A stretch of 64,000 bases of DNA from Humulus lupulus (Eukaryota > Streptophyta > Magnoliopsida > Rosales > Cannabaceae): positions 86,573,888 through 86,637,887 of the forward strand of contig NC_084796.1 of assembly GCF_963169125.1 (NCBI RefSeq), given 5' to 3'. A program made the position numbers and the translations under genes. Within the stretch, counting starts at the first letter, position 1; the number at the start of each line of letters is the position of its first letter. The notes beneath the pieces were generated by a model, which ran no database searches, was not told the origin of the DNA, and worked only from the letters and a program-made list of their open reading frames with translations. This document shows, piece by piece, positions 46,555-56,655 of the stretch.

Positions 46555-49500
46555 TCAAGGAGCAGGAGGGTCTTGCTCAGCAGTCTGATTGGCCGCATCA
46601 TCAGCAACTCCTCCTTCCTCTTCGACCGCGGCTGGCTGGATGCTTGGGGAAGCGGGGATCCTTGCTCTTTCTTCTTCTGCAGCCAATCGAGCAGTGCAGC
46701 GGGCCAGCTCAGCGTTCCTGGCATCCTCTGGAAGGTAGTTAAAGTTGGCACCCCGGTTGTGTTTCCAAAAGTCGTAGAAACACCGAAGCGTCGCATTCTT
46801 ATACCTTTCCAAATCTTTGGCATTGGTGAGCTTCAGCTGCTCTACTTGGCTCTCAAGAACAGCTATGGCCTTGTCCTTACCTAGGAGTTCCTCCTTGAGC
46901 CTCTTGACTTCACGATATTGGACTTAGCTGGACTCCTAGTATTCATGCCTCTGCTTCTTCATGGCTGCCTTAGAAGATTCAGCTTCTGCCAGCTTTGCCA
47001 CCGCAGCATCCTTCTGTTGGGTGACCACCTCCAACTCCCCAGCGTGCCTGGCTTCTGCAGCCTGAAGCTCCTCATTGGCCTTCACCTGGTACCCCTCAAT
47101 GGCCTTTGCCCAAGCCTAGTCGATGGTAGCCTGGGCAGGGGTGCGAGTAGCCGTTGCAGTCAACATGGCTTATGGTAAAAGGATAAAGTTAGAATCTATT
47201 ACAAGGAAGAAAAAATGAAAGCCAAAGAGATAAAAAAATGCTTACACTGGAAATTTCGTTTAGAGCCCTGTTCAGGATTTGATCGACCCCCATATTCTCC
47301 GCCTCAGCCATCGCCTCATTGCAGCGGTCGTACCTCACGATGTGTGCAAGGCGATCCTTTGCTGCTCGCAAGGTGCGGTATGAAAGTTTGGCCCCAGGAA
47401 CTTCAGCTGGCTGGGACTGTTCTTTCGTGGCTGTAGGTGTGCGATTCGTAGCAGCGGGGGGGGTTTCCTTTTCAACAGGAGCCAAAGGCTGAGCAGAAGC
47501 TTGCCCAGTTGGCGCATCCTTGGAAGGATCTTCTGTTTGACCCTTCTTGGCAGGAGGTCCTTGGCTCGATTCGCCATTATGCCTCCTGGATGTCTTTCGT
47601 CGAACCAGGGGGACTTCTGCCTCCTCTTTAGCCTGGTACAAATCAAAGACGTTGAGAGTGGCAATCTCTGTGTACAAAGAAAAATATGCAGATGATAAGA
47701 TAAAGGCAGATGAAAACTCTTGATAAAACAGAAAAGAGGTCACAAAGTTTAATACCCGAGCTACAACTACTGGTCGCTATACTACTGACTCTATTAGTCA
47801 TACACTCACTATCTGGCACGAAGAAGTCTGGCCCTAGATTTGGAGTATACGTAAAATTGCCGTCCTCGTCAAACAAGTGACAGGGAATTGGCAAGCTATT
47901 TAAAAGCGAAATAACAGTACCGTTTTCATCGGAGGATTCATTCAGGTCTATAACAGACTCTGTTGCCTTTTGTTTCCCCTTTCCTTGGGGTGCTGAAGGC
48001 CTCTCTGCGGAAGGGTCGCCAGTGGGTTCCCTGATTGTAATCCCCATTGGTCTCCTTCGGGGAGGGGACACTAGGGGTTGTTGCTCGGGATCCCCCTCGG
48101 CCGTGGCATCTGCCACCACGGGCCCTCTTGTATCATGGCGAGGAGCCAGGAGGCTAGATAGCCTCAGATTTTCGTCAGTGACCAGGGACTTGACGCTTTT
48201 TTCTCTGTCTGCCATCCGGGCCAGTGCGTTGGACCTCAACACCATGTCTGGTGTTGGGGTCGGACGTAACCATGGTCTTGAAAGGCAAAGTGTACTTTAA
48301 GAAAAATGCATAAGAGTTTCCTAAGGAAAAGTATCGACTAGTAAGAGTAGCATTTACCTCCTCGAGCGAAGGCCAGGTTGTTGGTGGTCATGTCTGGTGT
48401 GAGGAAGTACTCCCTACTGTACTGCCCCACGTTGGAAATATGGGTAGTATCGCTCAGGAAAGTTCGGCTAGTTTCCTAGTGATAGAGATGGAAGAAGCCC
48501 ATCCCGTACTGTTGAGGGTTGGACTTAAGGTCAAAGAGAAAATTGACCTCATGAGGAGTGGGTTCCGGCCATTTTTTAAGTTTGTATAGGATATAGAGTG
48601 CGGCCAGCATTCTATACCCATTTGGAGTATTTGAAAGGGAGCGACACCAAAATAGTTGGCCACCCCCTGATAGAAAGGATGTAGAGGATGGATAGCCCCC
48701 GCCTCTATGTGATATCTGGACCAAGCACTGTATACACCCCCGGGAAGGTTAGCCCTTTGGTCCGCAGCTGAAATTTTGAGATTAACCCCTGTAAGAGGAT
48801 ACTTCCTGCGATAGTTGGCAAGTATCCGAGGAGTCACTTGGCTGGTCAGGGAAAGATACCACTCGACATTAGGAAGGTTTTGATGCCGAGGGCAGGCCCT
48901 GACTTGGATACGAGGGTCTGGGCGGCATTTTCTCAACCACTGGTCGATGGAACCCTAGCCTATGAATCAGGCTGGGTAGGAGAGTTTGGGCTATTTTCGG
49001 AGTCAGGTCTTTTCTTGCCTAAGGACTTAGAGCGGGCCATTTGAGGTGGTGATGGGCGAGGTCTAGGAGAAGATCGTGAAAATGGAATCTCGTGAACACG
49101 GTCGATCGGTTGTTCTTCGCCCTCGAGCAGCTGGGCAAGAAGATCGTCGTCGATGGGCCGTTCACTTCCCCACAAATCTAGCATTAAAGTCTGCAAACAG
49201 AAGAATGGGGAGGTGAGGATGAAGAATTTTGAAAGTTTTTTAGAATAGCGATGGTCGAGTATAAAAGCTAAGCTTTTATACAGCAGCATTCTAACAAAAA
49301 AATAAAAAAATTCACGCGAACAGTTTGAGAAACAGATCAAAAGTGAAAGCAAAAAGTTTTTTGAAAAAGCTTTTTCAACTCCTCTTAGGGCGGGAAAAAT
49401 CTGGTTTTTCAGCTGGCATAAAAATCGAATTTTCACTTCGGTTTTACATCCTAAGACCATGATCTTAACTACCAAACTAACTCGTAACTCCTTAGTAACA

Positions 49501-49785
49501 GAGAAATATCACACAACATTCAGTTTCACCTATTAAACCCCCCTACTGACATGCATCTCAACCCAGAAACGAATGAACCCAACAATCGACCTACAGAAGC
49601 ATGCACGACAAAAATATAAAGCGTAAGAGTCCAGAAACTTACCAGGATGAAGATCGTGGAGATTTGAAAGATTTTTCGAGCGTAAAAGGACTCACAAACT
49701 GAATCTTGGAACGCCGAAGGACGGTATTCAGATGGAAACAAGAGCTCTAGTGTTAGGGTTTCTTTAAAGAGTGATGGCTTGCGTA
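46555..49785 (-). pseudogene. Antisense five-exon gene in Tat element D
   Basis: Minus strand, exons from splice signals: about 49785-49643 (5' UTR; donor GTAAGT), 49190-48358 (acceptor GTTTGCAG, ATG 49184, donor GTAAAT), 48276-47810 (acceptor TTTCAAG, donor GTGAGT), 47667-47246 (acceptor TACACAG, donor GTAAGC), 47168-46555 (acceptor CCATAAG). Introns 452, 81, 142 and 77 bp. Exon 2 starts MLDLWGSERPIDDDLLAQLL and holds HPLHPFYQGVANYFGVAP, like Transposase_28. Exons 3-4 are low-complexity, acidic or basic (IDLNESSDENG). Exon 5 is coiled coil (VKRLKEELLGKDKAIAVLES) with a conserved-looking RCFYDFWKHN block. Broken by a stop/frame change near 48960 and stops in exon 5. Product role unknown. Confidence 0.75.
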
Positions 49786-49812
49786 AAAAGGAAAGGGAAA
49801 CTTCGAAGAGGC

Positions 49813-49826
49813 TATATATATATATT
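49813..49826 (-). promoter_or_regulatory. TATA box of the antisense gene in element D
   Basis: A TATATATATATA run on the minus strand, about 30 bp ahead of the likely transcript start. The predicted 5' UTR (49743-49765) contains AAACCCTAACACTAGAG, a style common in plant gene leaders, and ends at a strong CTG|GTAAGT donor at 49643/49642. Confidence 0.55.
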
Positions 49827-50017
49827 TTTGTCCGGAAGCATTAAAAGGAAGTAATCATCAGCTTCCCTTTTTTCGAAGTATGGGGAAGAGTGATAGCCGT
49901 CGAAACGTTACATGGGAAGCGAAAAGCCGTGATTAGACAAGGGTAGGTTGCTTTTTCCAAAAACACACGAAGGGTTTTGACATGTATGGTGGGGTAACCG
50001 AAGGGTCGTTTCCTCAA

Positions 50018-50059
50018 AAGTTTATTTATTGCTCGTAATAAATAAACTTGGGAGGCAAA
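50018..50059 (+). promoter_or_regulatory. Polypurine tract and strong hairpin of element D
   Basis: A perfect inverted repeat with 13-bp arms (50018-50030 and 50037-50049, 6-base loop) whose right arm ends ACTT and flows into GGGAGGCAAA, next to the 3' LTR. This is the longest PPT hairpin in the window. Confidence 0.9.
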
Positions 50060-50654
50060 TGTTATCCATAAAACAGGCATGAATGACGTGGCAAGTGATT
50101 CCCGGGCACGTGGCTGACACTTGGCGGAATTCTGCTAGGGTATCGACCAGAAGAGATATTACAAGCAAAAGGCAGTTGAAGCTTACCTGCGACCAGTATG
50201 GTCGCAGGTTCTGCGTGCCTCGCGATACTTTTATAAAGATCTTAGTCAATCCCGAAATTGACTCCCATGATTTCCTGAGTATCCGATTATTTAGGAAAGA
50301 ATATCTGTAACAAATTAATGTAATCCCCCTTGAGCCTATAAATAGAGAAAGATAGCTCAAGGAAGGGGACCTTTTTTTGGCTTTCGAATTATTTGAGACT
50401 AGAGTGATTCTATTTGATACATTGTCTTGTTCTTCAGAAGTGAGTGAAACTCATTGAACCCTAGTTCTTTGATCACTCTTTTGAATCCTATATCAATAAC
50501 AATTCAAGTGGACGTAGGTTATTACCAGATTCGGGGGCCGAACCACTATAAACCTTTGTGTTCTTTATCATTTCGCCATCACATTCTTTCTAACGTGTCT
50601 GTCCACATCAGGCAAATTTGACACCGTGTCAGTTGGCCAAATTCAGGGTCAACA
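50060..50654 (+). repeat. 3' LTR of element D, 595 bp
   Basis: Same length as the 5' LTR with 10 differences by eye. The TATA box lies at 50336-50344 and the palindrome at 50185-50209 is unchanged. The right target duplication AATAA follows at 50655-50659. Confidence 0.97.
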
Positions 50655-51354
50655 AATAAAAACATTTTTTTTGGACACAAGAGACAAAATAATTGAAAAT
50701 GATAGAACTATTGCTCTTGTGTTTTTCTTTTTCTTTTTTTTCCGTCTTTTTTTTCATGAAGAACATAATAGAAGACTCTCTAATAAGATTTGTCTATAGA
50801 AAATATTATCCCTAAAACATCATCCATTCATACCACAATACCTTGTCCAAATAATTATAACAATTTCTGAGAATCAATAAAAAAAATTAAGTTATTTTCT
50901 CAAGTCTCACCTCTCACAGAAAAGAATGAATTCTTAAACATGGAAAATTTCTAAGCAAATATGTGCTAACAACCATCTTACCACAATGTTTGGCATGTGC
51001 ATTAGGTAACTCTTGAGAAACTCTTCATAATACTGATAACAAAAATTGACTCAAAAGTAACATTTTGCAAGAATAAATAAGTAATTTTTAAAAAAAAAAT
51101 TGACCGTGAAAACATTAATATGACAAAAATCAACATGAATGTGCATGAATATGCTCACTACCCCAACCAAAATCTGACAGAGTCCTCAATGTCTCAAAAA
51201 ATAATAAATATAAAAGAGCAGGGAAAGAGAACACCTGTATAGCGAGCGTCGAGTGATAGAGCGAATATTGATTCTCTAAAACATGAAAAACTAAAAACAC
51301 AAAATGATAACAAATAAAATAAAATGAAAAAAGGGAAATAAATAGAAAACAAAC
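50655..51354 (-). other. Athila 3' non-coding DNA, middle part
   Basis: AT-rich, with T and A runs (50735-50756), no reading frame. It continues the sequence interrupted at 39051. 51350-51354 (CAAAC) is the left target duplication of element E. Confidence 0.6.
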
Positions 51355-52896
51355 TGTTGACGGTGAAATCTCGTCAACGAAATTAGGTCGGAAAACTCAA
51401 AGGTAAATGCAACGATGTTTAGATAAGAACTTAGAATTAACTTATGAAAGGATAAACACAGATGAACAATGGAGTGAAAAATGTATATTGCTTAATAGCC
51501 TCTGCATAAAATGAATTTTCCAACCCCCTCTCATGTGGGAGAGGGGTCCTTTTTATAGTAGGCTCTGATGGCCTGGGATACATGGTGGTCCAGGAGACCA
51601 AATGGTACATAAGTACTCTGTCAGGAGAGTGGTTTCAGAAGCTGAGGTCTTGCATCCAGTACAGGGGCAGGCATCAGGAGGATGTCTCCACTACTTGTCC
51701 GTACCCATGTCAGTAAAGTGGGGACAGACATAGTGGCGCAGGTGGTAGTGGTGTCGACTCTGACTCCTGGCCGTAGACGTACGGGCCATAACTCTTATTC
51801 CAGCATTCCCACTCCCCCACTGGTACGGGTGTCCGTACTTTGACATACAGGGTCTTAAGGGTCGTACCCATTACTAGATCGTACATGAATGTTCCATTCG
51901 ACTCGTACCCGGACCTCTAAGCATTGGGGTCTTCAAGGCATAAGGAATGGGACACTTGGTGCATGCAGTGGTCGTGACGTGAGGCGAGGCTCTCGGGTCC
52001 TTGGCATGGGATGCCTGAAGCACCCCGAGATCACTCATGAGCATGGGTGATGGGCATGTGGCCTCAACAGATGTCTAAGGGTGCAAGGCGAGACGCCTTC
52101 CTCGCGAGCCCCTTGTGGACACGGCTCCCTTGGCGTGTCGTCCCACTCGCATGGTTACCTGGTGGCGTGGTTCCCATGCCACTCAGACTTTGAAGTCCAT
52201 GGCATGGCTCCTATTCCTTCGTGAGACCTCCTTGGAAGGCATGTTGATGGCGTGGCATGCGCGGGATGCGGGTCCTCACATGGTGCTGGGCGCGCGCGGG
52301 ACACGTGGCCTCGCCTGGTGCTGGCACGCGTGAAGGGGTGGCCTCACCTGATGCTGGGCGCGCGCGAGGAAAAGGGCCTCGCCTGGTGTTGGCGCGCGCG
52401 AGGGGGTGGCCTCGCCTGGTGCTGGCGCGCGCGAGTGGGTGGCCTCGCCTGGTGCTGGCGCGCGCGAGGGGGTGGCCTCACCTGGTGCTGGCGCGCGCGA
52501 GGGGGTGGCCTCGCCTGGTGCTGGTGCGCGCGAGGGGGTGGCCTCGCCTGATGCTGGAGCGCGCGAGGGGGTAGCCTCGTCTGGTGCTGGCGCGCGCAAG
52601 GCCATCAAGGTTGCTGCACGAGAGGCAACAGTGGCTCGGGGTCACCCCAACCCGGCCATATTTTTGGGCGTTTATGGGGCCTAAGCATACACTTTGAGTC
52701 TTTTATGGGCATGGAATATTGAGCATCCACAAAGGCCACACTTCATGGCTCACTAAGTGATGCTTCCCTTGGGACAATCTCTCAGTTTCACAAGACTTAT
52801 AGGTCTGAGCCTGATAATGTGACTAAGTGACCTTTAGCCTTGTATTTTCACCATGTACTAGGGATTTTTTTTCTTGGTGGATTTTTGGCATCCACA
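51355..52896 (-). repeat. Left (3') LTR of element E, 1,542 bp
   Basis: In plus orientation it opens TGTTGACGGTGAAATC and closes GGCATCCACA. Outside the GC-rich minisatellite it differs from the right LTR at about a dozen positions by eye (about 99% identity). The open frames at 52115-52684 merely translate the minisatellite. Confidence 0.93.
52275..52610. repeat. GC-rich 33-bp minisatellite inside the left LTR of E (10 units)
   Basis: Ten units of 33-35 bp around CCTCGCCTGGTGCTGG followed by CGCGCGCGAG and GGGGTGG. The right LTR has nine units (56031-56335). The alternating CG runs could favour Z-DNA. Open frames with a repeating CWRARGGGLAW are a by-product. Confidence 0.95.
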
Positions 52897-52942
52897 CTTT
52901 CCCCCCAGTCTATAGGGAGGCCTTTAGGCATTCTTGTAGACT
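52897..52942 (-). promoter_or_regulatory. Polypurine tract and hairpin of element E
   Basis: Minus strand GGGGGGAAAG (52897-52906) abuts the LTR. The inverted arms 52937-52942 (minus AGTCTA) and 52907-52912 (minus TAGACT) sit with the second arm touching the G tract. Confidence 0.75.
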
Positions 52943-53171
52943 CTTCTCATCCTTTTTGTCATTCTTTTTTTTTTTTTTTATCACGTTCGAGGTCCTTTGG
53001 ATCCCACGCGAAAGGGGGTTCGGTAGGTCTCTCTTTGGTGCATCTTGATTGTATCTATAAGGATATATTGACCCCTTGGGTTCTAGTTATCCTTTTATAC
53101 ATTTTTGCGCGCGCTTATTATATCTTGCGAGAAGCGTCCTTCTCGTCATTAGGCATAGTACTATTTTTGCT

Positions 53172-53480
53172 AGCGTCTTCTTTGAGACCCTTTTTGCAAG
53201 CGTCTTCTTTGAGACCCTTTTCGGAAGTGTCTACTTCGAGACCCTTTTCGATAGCGTCTTCTTCGGAGACCCTTTTTGGAGGTGTCTACTTCGGAGACCC
53301 TTTTTTGGAGGCATCTACTTTGGAGACCCCTTTTGGAGGTGTCCACTTCGGAGACCCTTTTTGGAGGCGTCTAATTTGGAGGCCCTTTCTAGAGGTGTCT
53401 ACTTCGGAGACCCTTGGAGGCATCTACTTTGGAGACCCCTTTTGGAGGTGTCTACTTCGGAGGCCCTTTTTGCAACTTTT
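53172..53480. repeat. 28-bp minisatellite in the 3' region of element E (about 11 units)
   Basis: Units of 25-29 bp around TCTACTTCGGAGACCC then TTTTTGGAGG. Units alternate GGTGTCTACTTCGG and GGCATCTACTTTGG forms, giving a higher-order dimer in the right half. Open frames across it (52840-53561) are repeat translations. Confidence 0.9.
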
Positions 53481-53575
53481 GAGTTGATCTCCCCTCGGGT
53501 CGGGACTTTCATGGCTAGATGGTCTTCGTTCAATTTCGAGCTTGGTCAACGACCCCTCTAGCACGACGCCCCATT

Positions 53576-55099
53576 CTATATGGAATCTTCATACGTATTG
53601 GTAGTAGGGCAACTGAAGGAAGGTTCGCTTTCTTCCACGTAGAAGTTCTTATGGCCCTCTTCCACACGTATGTACTTCTGTGCTCTCTCGAAGAAGTCGT
53701 CCAAATTCGAAACTTCTCTTTTGAGCATGCTCCCCCACAACTTGCTTCCTGGACGAACTCCGGCTGTAATAGCCATCTTGTGCTCTGCTTTGGTTAAACC
53801 TTTCACCTTTGTTGCTTCTATACTGAACCTATGGATGTAGTCCTTCAGACTTTCATTCTCGCCTTGTTTTATGTTAGCGAGGCTGGTGGTTGGCATGACG
53901 TAATCACAGGCTGCATGGTGTTGCTGAAGAAATTCATCAGAGAATTGCTGCCATGACTCAATTGTCCCTGGCCTCAACCTCTTGAACCACTTGTACGCCA
54001 CTCCTTTAAGTGTAATGACGAAGCAATGACACTTTGCCCTGTTGTTGTCCCCTTTTAACCTCATCAAGTTATTGAAGGTGTCTAAATGATATTTTGGGTC
54101 AGTAGTACCCTCGTACGAAGTCATGCGAGGCTCTCTGAAGCCAGTGGGCATCCGCTCAGCCTGAATCTCCCTTGTGAAGGGTGAATCACGGTCAAATTCT
54201 TCGTCATCCATGTGCCCCCCAAGTGCAGTGGTGATCTTGCCTCGAGGGCTTCGTATTTTGGTGTCTAGTCCCCTCCTCTTTTTGCATAAGGAGTTTTGCA
54301 GGTTCTCGGGCTGATCCCTTGCCTTGGTTGTGTCCCTCGGGGGAACCGCGGGGGGTACGTCTCTTACTTCTGACCTCTCTCCATGGGGCTCTTTTCTTAG
54401 GCCAGGGGGTGCTTCTTTTGAGGGGACTTTGGCCTCGTTCTTACGACCATCACCTTCCCTCCGTCTTTGCTTCTGGGGACATTTCGTTGGCCTAGGTCCC
54501 CCCTGATACCTCATCTGGGGGGTTTTACTGGCGGAAAGTTGGGTTCCCCCATCATCTACGGGGACAGTGCTTTCCCATTTTTAATGCTCCTTCCCTTTAC
54601 GCGCAGGAGGGGGTGTGCTTGACTTTCCTCGCAATAGGTCATTTAAAACCTCTTGCATGTTCTCTATCTGGGTTTCCAGCTTTCGAGTCTTTTTATGTAA
54701 CTCTTGAATCTCATCCCTGTAGAGGTGAGTCCTTGAGCCTGAACTTACCGAGCGTAACCCGGGACTCTTGCTTGGCCCGCGCGTTGATGGACCTGGGTCT
54801 TGGTGGCCTGAGCGCGGTGCTACCGGGGGCCGGTGAAGTGAATGCACTGGCGGCTCCAAATGACCTCCGTCGGGCCGGATGGTCGGAGATGAGGCTTCCT
54901 TCTCCTCCCTTGGGGGAAGAGACTCCTCCGGTTTGCCTCCATGCTTAGGCGGAGGGGGGTCGTTCTGGGTAGCCCTCCACTCTACTTCATCCCGGAGAAC
55001 CTCATCATCTTGTATTTGCCATAGGCATTTTGAACGTCTTAGCATCTTTTTTTGCTGGGAATGATGGAAGAACACTGGCTTGATGCTTGTTCTTCCCAC
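53576..55099 (-). pseudogene. Gag of gag-only element E
   Basis: One minus-strand frame of about 508 codons from ATG 55099 (MGRTSIKPVFFHH), broken only by TAA at 54581-54583. The N-terminal half is proline/charged, with a short coiled coil (EIQELHKKTRKLETQIENMQ). The capsid-like domain at 54160-53640 reads RMTSYEGTTDPKYHLDTFNN, YKWFKRLRPGTIESWQQFSD, SLKDYIHRFSIEATKV and LDDFFERAQKYIRVEE. No zinc knuckle is seen before the stop. It is Tat-like in sequence. It would supply particle protein, or be packaged by a partner element. Confidence 0.92.
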
Positions 55100-55113
55100 A
55101 GACGGTGCAAAAC
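55100..55113 (-). other. PBS region of element E
   Basis: Minus strand TGCACCGTCTGTGGGAAG begins two bases inside the LTR and overlaps the start of gag. It resembles the TGGCGCCGTCTGTGGGAA type of plant PBS with two changes. tRNA not assigned. Confidence 0.5.
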
Positions 55114-56623
55114 TATTGACGGTGAAATCTCGTCAACGAAATTAGGTCGGAAAACTCAAAGGTAAATGCAACGATGTTTAGATAAGAACTTAGAATTAAC
55201 TTATGAAAGGATAAACACAGATGAACAATGGAGTGAAAAATGTATATTGCTTAATAGCCTCTGCATAAAATGAATTTTCCAACCCCCTCTCATGTGGGAG
55301 AGGGGTCCTTTTTATAGTAGGCTCTGATGGCCTGGGATACATGGTGGTCCAGGAGACCAAATGGTACATAAGTACTCTGTCAGGAGAGTGGTTTCAGAAG
55401 CTAAGGTCTTGCATCCAGTACAGGGGCAGGCATCAGGAGGATGTCTCCACTACTTATCCGTACCCATGTCAGTAGAGTGGGGACAGACATAGTGGCGCAG
55501 GTGGTAGTGGTGTCGACTCTGACTCCTGGCCGTAGACGTACGGGCCATAACTCTTATTCCAGCATTCCCACTCCCCCACTGGTACGGGTGTCCGTACTTC
55601 GACATACAGGGTCTTAAGCGCCGTACCCATTACTAGATCGTACATGAATGTTCCATTCGACTCGTACCCGGACCTCTAAGCATTGGGGTCTTCAAGGCAT
55701 AAGGAATGGGACACTTGGTGCATGCAGTGGTCGTGACGTGAGGCGAGGCTCTCGGGTCCTTGGCATGGGATGCCTGAAGCACCCCGAGATCACTCATGAG
55801 CATGGGTGATGGGCATGTGGCCTCAACAGATGTCTAAGGGTGCAAGGCGAGACGCCTTCCTCGCGAGCCCCTTGTGGACACGACTCCCTTGGCGTGTCGT
55901 CCCACTCGCGTGGTTACCTGGTGGCGTGGTTCCCATGCCACTCAGACTTTGAAGTCCATGGCATGGCTCCTATTCCTTCGTGAGACCTCCTTGGAAGGCA
56001 TGTTGATGGCGTGGCATGCGCGGGATGCGGGTCCTCACATGGTGCTGGGCGCGCGAGGGACACGTGGCCTCGCCTGGTGCTGGGCGCGCGCGAGGGGGTG
56101 GCCTCGCCTGGTGCTGGCGCGCGTGAAGGGGTGGCCTCACCTGATGCTGGGCGCGCGCGAGGAAAAGGGCCTCGCCTGGTGTTGGCGCGCGCGAGGGGGT
56201 GGCCTCGCCTGGTTCTGGCGCGCGCGAGTGGGTGGCCTCGCCTGGTGCTAGCGCGCGCGAGGGGGTGGCCTTGCCTGGTGCTGGTGCGCGCGAGGGGGTG
56301 GCCTCGCCTGGTGCTGGCGCTCGCAAGGCCATCAAGGCTGCCGCACGAGAGGCAACAGTGGCTCGGGGTCACCCCAACCCGGCCATATTTTTGGGCGTTT
56401 ATGGGGCCTAAGCATACACTTTGAGTCTTTTATGGGCATGGAATATTGAGCATCCACAAAGGCCACACTTCATGGCTCACTAAGTGATGCTTCCCTTGGG
56501 ACAATCTCTCAGTTTCACAAGACTTATAGGTCTGAGCCTGATAATGTGACTAAGTGACCTTTAGCCTTGTATTTTCACCATGTACTAGGGATTTTTTTTC
56601 TTGGTGGATTTTTGGCATCCACA
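55114..56623 (-). repeat. Right (5') LTR of element E, 1,510 bp
   Basis: Opens TATTGACGG (TG mutated to TA) and closes GGCATCCACA. It is 32 bp shorter than its partner, explained by one minisatellite unit fewer (nine units at 56031-56335). Confidence 0.93.
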
Positions 56624-56655
56624 CAAACCTATGTACAAACAATTTGGAACACCAC

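Larger units (their letters stand above)
39052..50654 (+). mobile_element. Complete Tat-type element D, 11,603 bp
   Basis: Two 595-bp LTRs, PBS, gag, protease, RT, RNase H, archaeal-type RNase H, integrase, internal PPT-like site, antisense gene, PPT. The target duplication AATAA lies at 39047-39051 and 50655-50659. The LTRs differ at 10 sites by eye (about 98.3% identity), so insertion is recent, yet the coding frames carry at least eight stops. It is inserted in Athila 3' non-coding DNA. Confidence 0.97.
51355..56623 (-). mobile_element. Complete gag-only LTR element E (TR-GAG-like), 5,269 bp
   Basis: LTRs of 1,542 and 1,510 bp and an internal region of only 2,217 bp coding for Gag and nothing else: no protease, RT, RNase H or integrase. 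PPT at 52897-52906, PBS region at about 55095-55110. The target duplication CAAAC lies at 51350-51354 and 56624-56628. It must rely on enzymes of another element. It fits the described TR-GAG type of non-autonomous plant element. Inserted in Athila 3' non-coding DNA. Confidence 0.92.

Noticed and set aside
52115..52684. Proteins with repeated CWRARGGGLAW-like units
   Set aside because: Pure translation of a 33-bp minisatellite, open in several frames because the unit length is a multiple of three.
52840..53561. Hydrophobic repeat proteins around the ETLFxxV motif
   Set aside because: Translation of the 28-bp minisatellite and flank of element E, with no coding signal.
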